This document shows positions 60,196 to 63,428 of a stretch of DNA of 63,428 nucleotides, piece by piece. Both the position numbers and the translations under genes were made by a program. Origin of the DNA: Thauera sp. (GTDB lineage: Bacteria > Pseudomonadota > Gammaproteobacteria > Burkholderiales > Rhodocyclaceae); assembly GCA_017302295.1 (NCBI GenBank), contig JAFLDS010000020.1, forward strand, positions 1-63,428, written 5' to 3'. The notes beneath the pieces are model-generated. The model saw only the letters and a list, made by a program, of their open reading frames with translations, made no database searches and had not been told where the DNA came from. Numbering within the stretch: position 1 is the first letter of the stretch; each line of letters opens with the position of its first letter.

Positions 60196-63100
60196 TCAGC
60201 GGAAGCTGAAACTGTAGTGCAGGTCGAGCGCGTTGTCGGTGCCGCCGCGTGCGATCAGCGAAAGACGCCGCGAAAGCTGGTAGGTGAGCTTGACCAGGGT
60301 TTCAGCGCCGCCCAGGCTTTGCTCGAAGGACAGGAACAAGTCCGTCCCCAAGCGCTTGCCCAGACTCAGCACCTGTCCCGACACGGTCGGGCCGCCGGCA
60401 ATGACTGAGCCACCGCCCACCACGCGGCTGGTGGCGCGACGCGAGGTGCTGTTGAGCTCGCCCTGGCCAATCGACAGGCTGTCGAAGCCCAGGCTGCGCG
60501 ACAACTGGTCGGTCATGCCGCCGCCGGGGCCGCCGAGCAGCGCCTGCGCCGCCGGCAGCAGCAGGCCGAGATCGGCGCCCGATGCCGCATCCGGCGCGCG
60601 TCCGAGCACGATCCACGACAGCTTCTCCGGGTCGGGCACCAAAGGCTCGGACACCAGGCGCACCATCGGCCGGCGCGCGCTGCCGAGGATTTCGACGCCG
60701 GCTTCGACCTCGAGCCCGGTGCGCAGCGCGACGACGTTGAGACCGGGGTTGTCGAGCGGCCCCTGGAAATTCACCAGACCGCGCACGACGCTGAGGCGCT
60801 GGCCGTAGCCGCGATAGCTGCCGCCCGCAGTCGCCACCGTGCCCACCGCCGACAGCGGCAGCCCGGGCTGCTGGCGCAGGCGCAGCTCGCCGGTGAGCCG
60901 CGTGTCCAGCCCCATTGCCGACAGGTAGAGGGCGTCGCCCAGCGCCACCCGCAGATCCGCAGTCACTCCGAAGCTGCCCGGGATCTGTTCGCGGCCGAGG
61001 ACCACGACATCGTCGCCGAGGCTGGGCGCCGGCGTCTCGGCGAACTCCAGATAGCCGGCGTCGGCGCGAAAATCGGCCAGCAGGTCGAGTGAGGTCCAGG
61101 TCGAGCGCCCGCGGCCGGTGCCTGAAACGATCAGCCACCGCTCCGGGCGCTGCAGCAGCGGCAAGCGCTCGGCCTCGAAGCGGAAATCGCCGGCGCCGGT
61201 GGCGAGGCGGATTTCGCCCGACGCCTTGAGGGTGCCGGGCGCGGCGGTGAGGCGCTCGACAGGCACGCGGCTGTCGCGCGGACGCACGCGGTTGGGCGAC
61301 ACGAAGTCCAGGCGGTCGAGGCGCAGGCGGTCGCGGTCAAAGCTCATGTCCAGTTCGCCGCCCGACAGCACCAGGCCCTGATCGACCAGCGCGAACTGCA
61401 GCGCCCGCCCGCTGATGCGACCGCTCGCCAGTGGCTCGGCCACGGTGCCGGCGAGCGCGAATTCCCCATTCAGGCGGCCGCCGGTCTCGATGTTCTCGCG
61501 CATCAGCCGCCCGAGCCAGGTGATCGACGGCATGTCGAGCCGGGCCGAGCCGAGCACAGCGGCCTGCGGCGCGATGCGCCAGCCGAGGCTGCCGACGCGC
61601 TCGGCGCGCACCGTCGCCGAGCCCTCGACACGCCCCATCTCGCTGCCGCTGGCTTCCAGCGACAGCGCCAGCCGGTCGCCGCGCGCCGCCAGCCGCGCTT
61701 CCAGCGCCTCGAGACCGAGCCGCGTGCGGATCTCGCCCTCGAGGCTGAGGTCGCCCGACTCGCGGAACACGCGCGCCTCGCCGTCCAGCGTGTCGCCCGC
61801 GCGCAGGTTCCACTCCGCCCCCAGGGTCAGCGGGCCGGTGCGACGCGGACGGTCGCCGCGCGGCGTCGCCGCGCGCGTCGCATCGCGCGAACGCAGATCG
61901 ACGACGAGCCCGGTAAGCGACCCCCGGACCACGCTCGCCGCGGGCGTCCACCGCGTTTCCTGCAGACGGATGCGGCCTTGCGCCCCCGTCACCAGTTCTG
62001 CTGCGCCGAGGCTGATGCGCTCGGGACCCAGCTCGAGCGCGGCCGGTGCTACCAGCCGCGCAGCAAATCGCCCGGCTGAAGCGAGTTCCGTCAGCTGTCC
62101 AGTCCAGTTCAGGCTTGCAGGCGCCGACGCGCCCGGCTTGTCGGCCGTGCGCAGCGCCTCCATTCCGCCCTGCAGGCGCAGCGCCAGCGTGTGGTCCTGC
62201 ACGCCGGAGACTTGCAGACGCAGGACGTGGGCTGCGCGCGTCCCTTCGGCGGACATGAAGGCCGAATCGATCAGCTGCTCGCTCCCACCCGGACTGCTCG
62301 CGCCGCTCGCCGGCCGGGCGGCAGCGAAAGCCAGGCCCGACAGCCCTACCGAGAGGCGGAACGGTCCCGCCATGCCGGCGTCCAGCCGCGCCTCGCCATT
62401 GACTCCCGACAGTCGCAGCTCGCCCGGCAGGCGCAGTGCCTCGCCGAAGAACGTCAGCGTGCCGGAGGGCGACGCGAAGCTGCCGCCGATCGTGCCTTCG
62501 GCGCCGGCCCGGCCGCCGAGGCCGTGGCCGATCGCCGCCAGCGCCGGCGCGTCCAGCTTGAGCGCGAGGCGATCGCCCTGCCCGCCCCAGGCACCCTTGG
62601 CGCGCAGACGGTTGCCCGCCAGATCGAGGGCGAGGACGACGTCCGACAGGCGGAACGCCTCGGCATCGCCCGCGAAGTGAAAGACGCCGCTACCGGCGAG
62701 CGGCCTATCGCCGAAGCGGCTGTCGGGCAAGCCGAAGCGGGCCTGCAGTTCGGTTCGTGCGGCAAGCGTGCCGCTGGCCTCGAGGTCGAGATTCAGCAGC
62801 GCCGAGGGCGCATCGGCGGCCAGCGCGCGCGGGTCGACCCCGCGCAGCTTGCCGTCGAGCCTGAAGCGGCGCGCGGGCGTGCCGGCAGGCAGGGTGGCGG
62901 GCTCCTCGCCGGATGCTTGAGACTCGCCGGTTGCAGCGGCCATCAGCTCGGCGCTCGCGTCGATGCGAGCCTTGCCGACGGCGAGCGCGACGCGTCCCTG
63001 TTGCCGCGACGCATCGGCGGTGAAGCTCAGCTGGCCGGCGACGCGCTGGCTGGGCAGGCGGGTATCGAGCGCGCGGGTGTCGATATCGGCCAGCGCCAGT

Positions 63101-63428
63101 GCGCCCACCAGGCTGCCGAAAGCGGACGCGGAACCCGCCCCACCCTGGCGTTCCGTCTGTCCGTTCTCCTGCGCACCGCGGCCCGCGCTCGCCGACGCAG
63201 GGAGCGTCCAGGCCAGCCTGCCGGCGATACGGCCCTCGGGGCTGGCGTCCGGCGTCCCGGCGATGCGCAAGTCGAGGGCCTCGATGGCCACTTCGCCACT
63301 ATGCCAGGCAAGCACGCCCGTCACGCTGCGCAGCGGCAGCCCGCCGGCGTCGATCGCGGCCGGGCGGCGATTGTCGATGCGGTTCCCCGGCGCGGACCCG
63401 CGACGCGACGTCACACGGTCCGGCCTCC
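60196..63428 (-). CDS. tamB: Translocation and assembly module protein TamB, 5' partial
   Basis: C-terminal 1077 codons of a DUF490/TamB (YtfN) protein, a long periplasmic beta-rich protein moving lipids or barrels between membranes. The frame is open to the window edge, so the start lies outside. The C-terminal DUF490 domain has the hallmarks SVVRGLVNFQGPLDNPGL, LVSEPLVPDPEKLSWIVLG and LGKRLGTDLFLSFEQSLG, and the conserved end LDLHYSFSFR. tamA would be expected upstream, out of the window. Confidence 0.95.
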   Translation of the reverse strand, partial: RPDRVTSRRGSAPGNRIDNRRPAAIDAGGLPLRSVTGVLAWHSGEVAIEALDLRIAGTPDASPEGRIAGRLAWTLPASASAGRGAQENGQTERQGGAGSASAFGSLVGALALADIDTRALDTRLPSQRVAGQLSFTADASRQQGRVALAVGKARIDASAELMAAATGESQASGEEPATLPAGTPARRFRLDGKLRGVDPRALAADAPSALLNLDLEASGTLAARTELQARFGLPDSRFGDRPLAGSGVFHFAGDAEAFRLSDVVLALDLAGNRLRAKGAWGGQGDRLALKLDAPALAAIGHGLGGRAGAEGTIGGSFASPSGTLTFFGEALRLPGELRLSGVNGEARLDAGMAGPFRLSVGLSGLAFAAARPASGASSPGGSEQLIDSAFMSAEGTRAAHVLRLQVSGVQDHTLALRLQGGMEALRTADKPGASAPASLNWTGQLTELASAGRFAARLVAPAALELGPERISLGAAELVTGAQGRIRLQETRWTPAASVVRGSLTGLVVDLRSRDATRAATPRGDRPRRTGPLTLGAEWNLRAGDTLDGEARVFRESGDLSLEGEIRTRLGLEALEARLAARGDRLALSLEASGSEMGRVEGSATVRAERVGSLGWRIAPQAAVLGSARLDMPSITWLGRLMRENIETGGRLNGEFALAGTVAEPLASGRISGRALQFALVDQGLVLSGGELDMSFDRDRLRLDRLDFVSPNRVRPRDSRVPVERLTAAPGTLKASGEIRLATGAGDFRFEAERLPLLQRPERWLIVSGTGRGRSTWTSLDLLADFRADAGYLEFAETPAPSLGDDVVVLGREQIPGSFGVTADLRVALGDALYLSAMGLDTRLTGELRLRQQPGLPLSAVGTVATAGGSYRGYGQRLSVVRGLVNFQGPLDNPGLNVVALRTGLEVEAGVEILGSARRPMVRLVSEPLVPDPEKLSWIVLGRAPDAASGADLGLLLPAAQALLGGPGGGMTDQLSRSLGFDSLSIGQGELNSTSRRATSRVVGGGSVIAGGPTVSGQVLSLGKRLGTDLFLSFEQSLGGAETLVKLTYQLSRRLSLIARGGTDNALDLHYSFSFR

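Overview
The window is a gene-dense, GC-rich (roughly two thirds G+C by eye) stretch of a beta-proteobacterial chromosome, most likely from the Rhodocyclales (Azoarcus/Thauera/Aromatoleum type). The clues are a permuted two-piece tmRNA with the tag ANDERFALAA, GTP-type PEP carboxykinase, Burkholderia-type porins starting MQKKLIAL, a beta-proteobacterial aa3 oxidase cluster with two small extra membrane proteins, a fused indolepyruvate:ferredoxin oxidoreductase, FNR-like boxes and REP-like inverted repeats. The genus is inference. It is mainly core genome; the only classic mobile or accessory item is a small vapBC-type toxin-antitoxin pair, and I see no prophage, insertion sequence or CRISPR array.

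Layout. 1-3.9 kb: 3' part of a SNF2 helicase, an OmpA-type lipoprotein and a fluoride channel. 4.0-10.7 kb: glnS, then a MacA/MacB-like exporter with one adaptor, one ATPase and two different FtsX-type permeases, then two small proteins (one secreted, one Cys-rich behind an FNR-like box). 10.8-18.9 kb: rluB and a seven-subunit Mrp (Mnh/Pha) Na+/H+ antiporter operon with A and B fused, divergent from an IclR regulator. 19-24 kb: PBP7-like peptidase, patatin, malic enzyme. 24.3-27.5 kb: pckG and an aminotransferase. 27.7-30.2 kb: lytic transglycosylase, ampD and aroE. 30.4-32.8 kb: two tandem paralogous porins. 33.0-34.7 kb: vapBC and CIRCE-preceded rpoH. 34.9-43.8 kb: the complete cytochrome aa3 oxidase structural and assembly cluster (sco, ctaB, ctaA, SCO-like, SURF1, coxC, DUF2970, ctaG, 43-aa protein, ctaD, coxB) with an FNR-like box upstream. 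44-49.3 kb: Na/Pi symporter, rfaE2, recQ, alpha/beta hydrolase. 49.4-51 kb: a His-rich outer-membrane barrel and a small membrane protein. 51-59 kb: amino-acid dehydrogenase, fused indolepyruvate:ferredoxin oxidoreductase, ssrA, NSS-family transporter and Lrp regulator, which together look like amino-acid uptake and catabolism around tmRNA. 59-63.4 kb: FKBP isomerase, msrA and a partial tamB.

Themes. Heme A synthesis (ctaB, ctaA), copper delivery (sco, ctaG, possibly the SCO-like protein) and SURF1 sit with the oxidase they mature. Malic enzyme and PEP carboxykinase are divergent and share a 392-bp regulatory gap, consistent with growth on C4 acids or acetate. Peptidoglycan recycling and turnover genes (ampD, lytic transglycosylase, PBP7) are nearby. 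Two dispersed intergenic repeat families stand out: REP-like inverted pairs at six loci, and a second element at three loci with a nearly invariant 43-nt core closed by stems that differ between loci but stay complementary. The second element is the best candidate for something undescribed.
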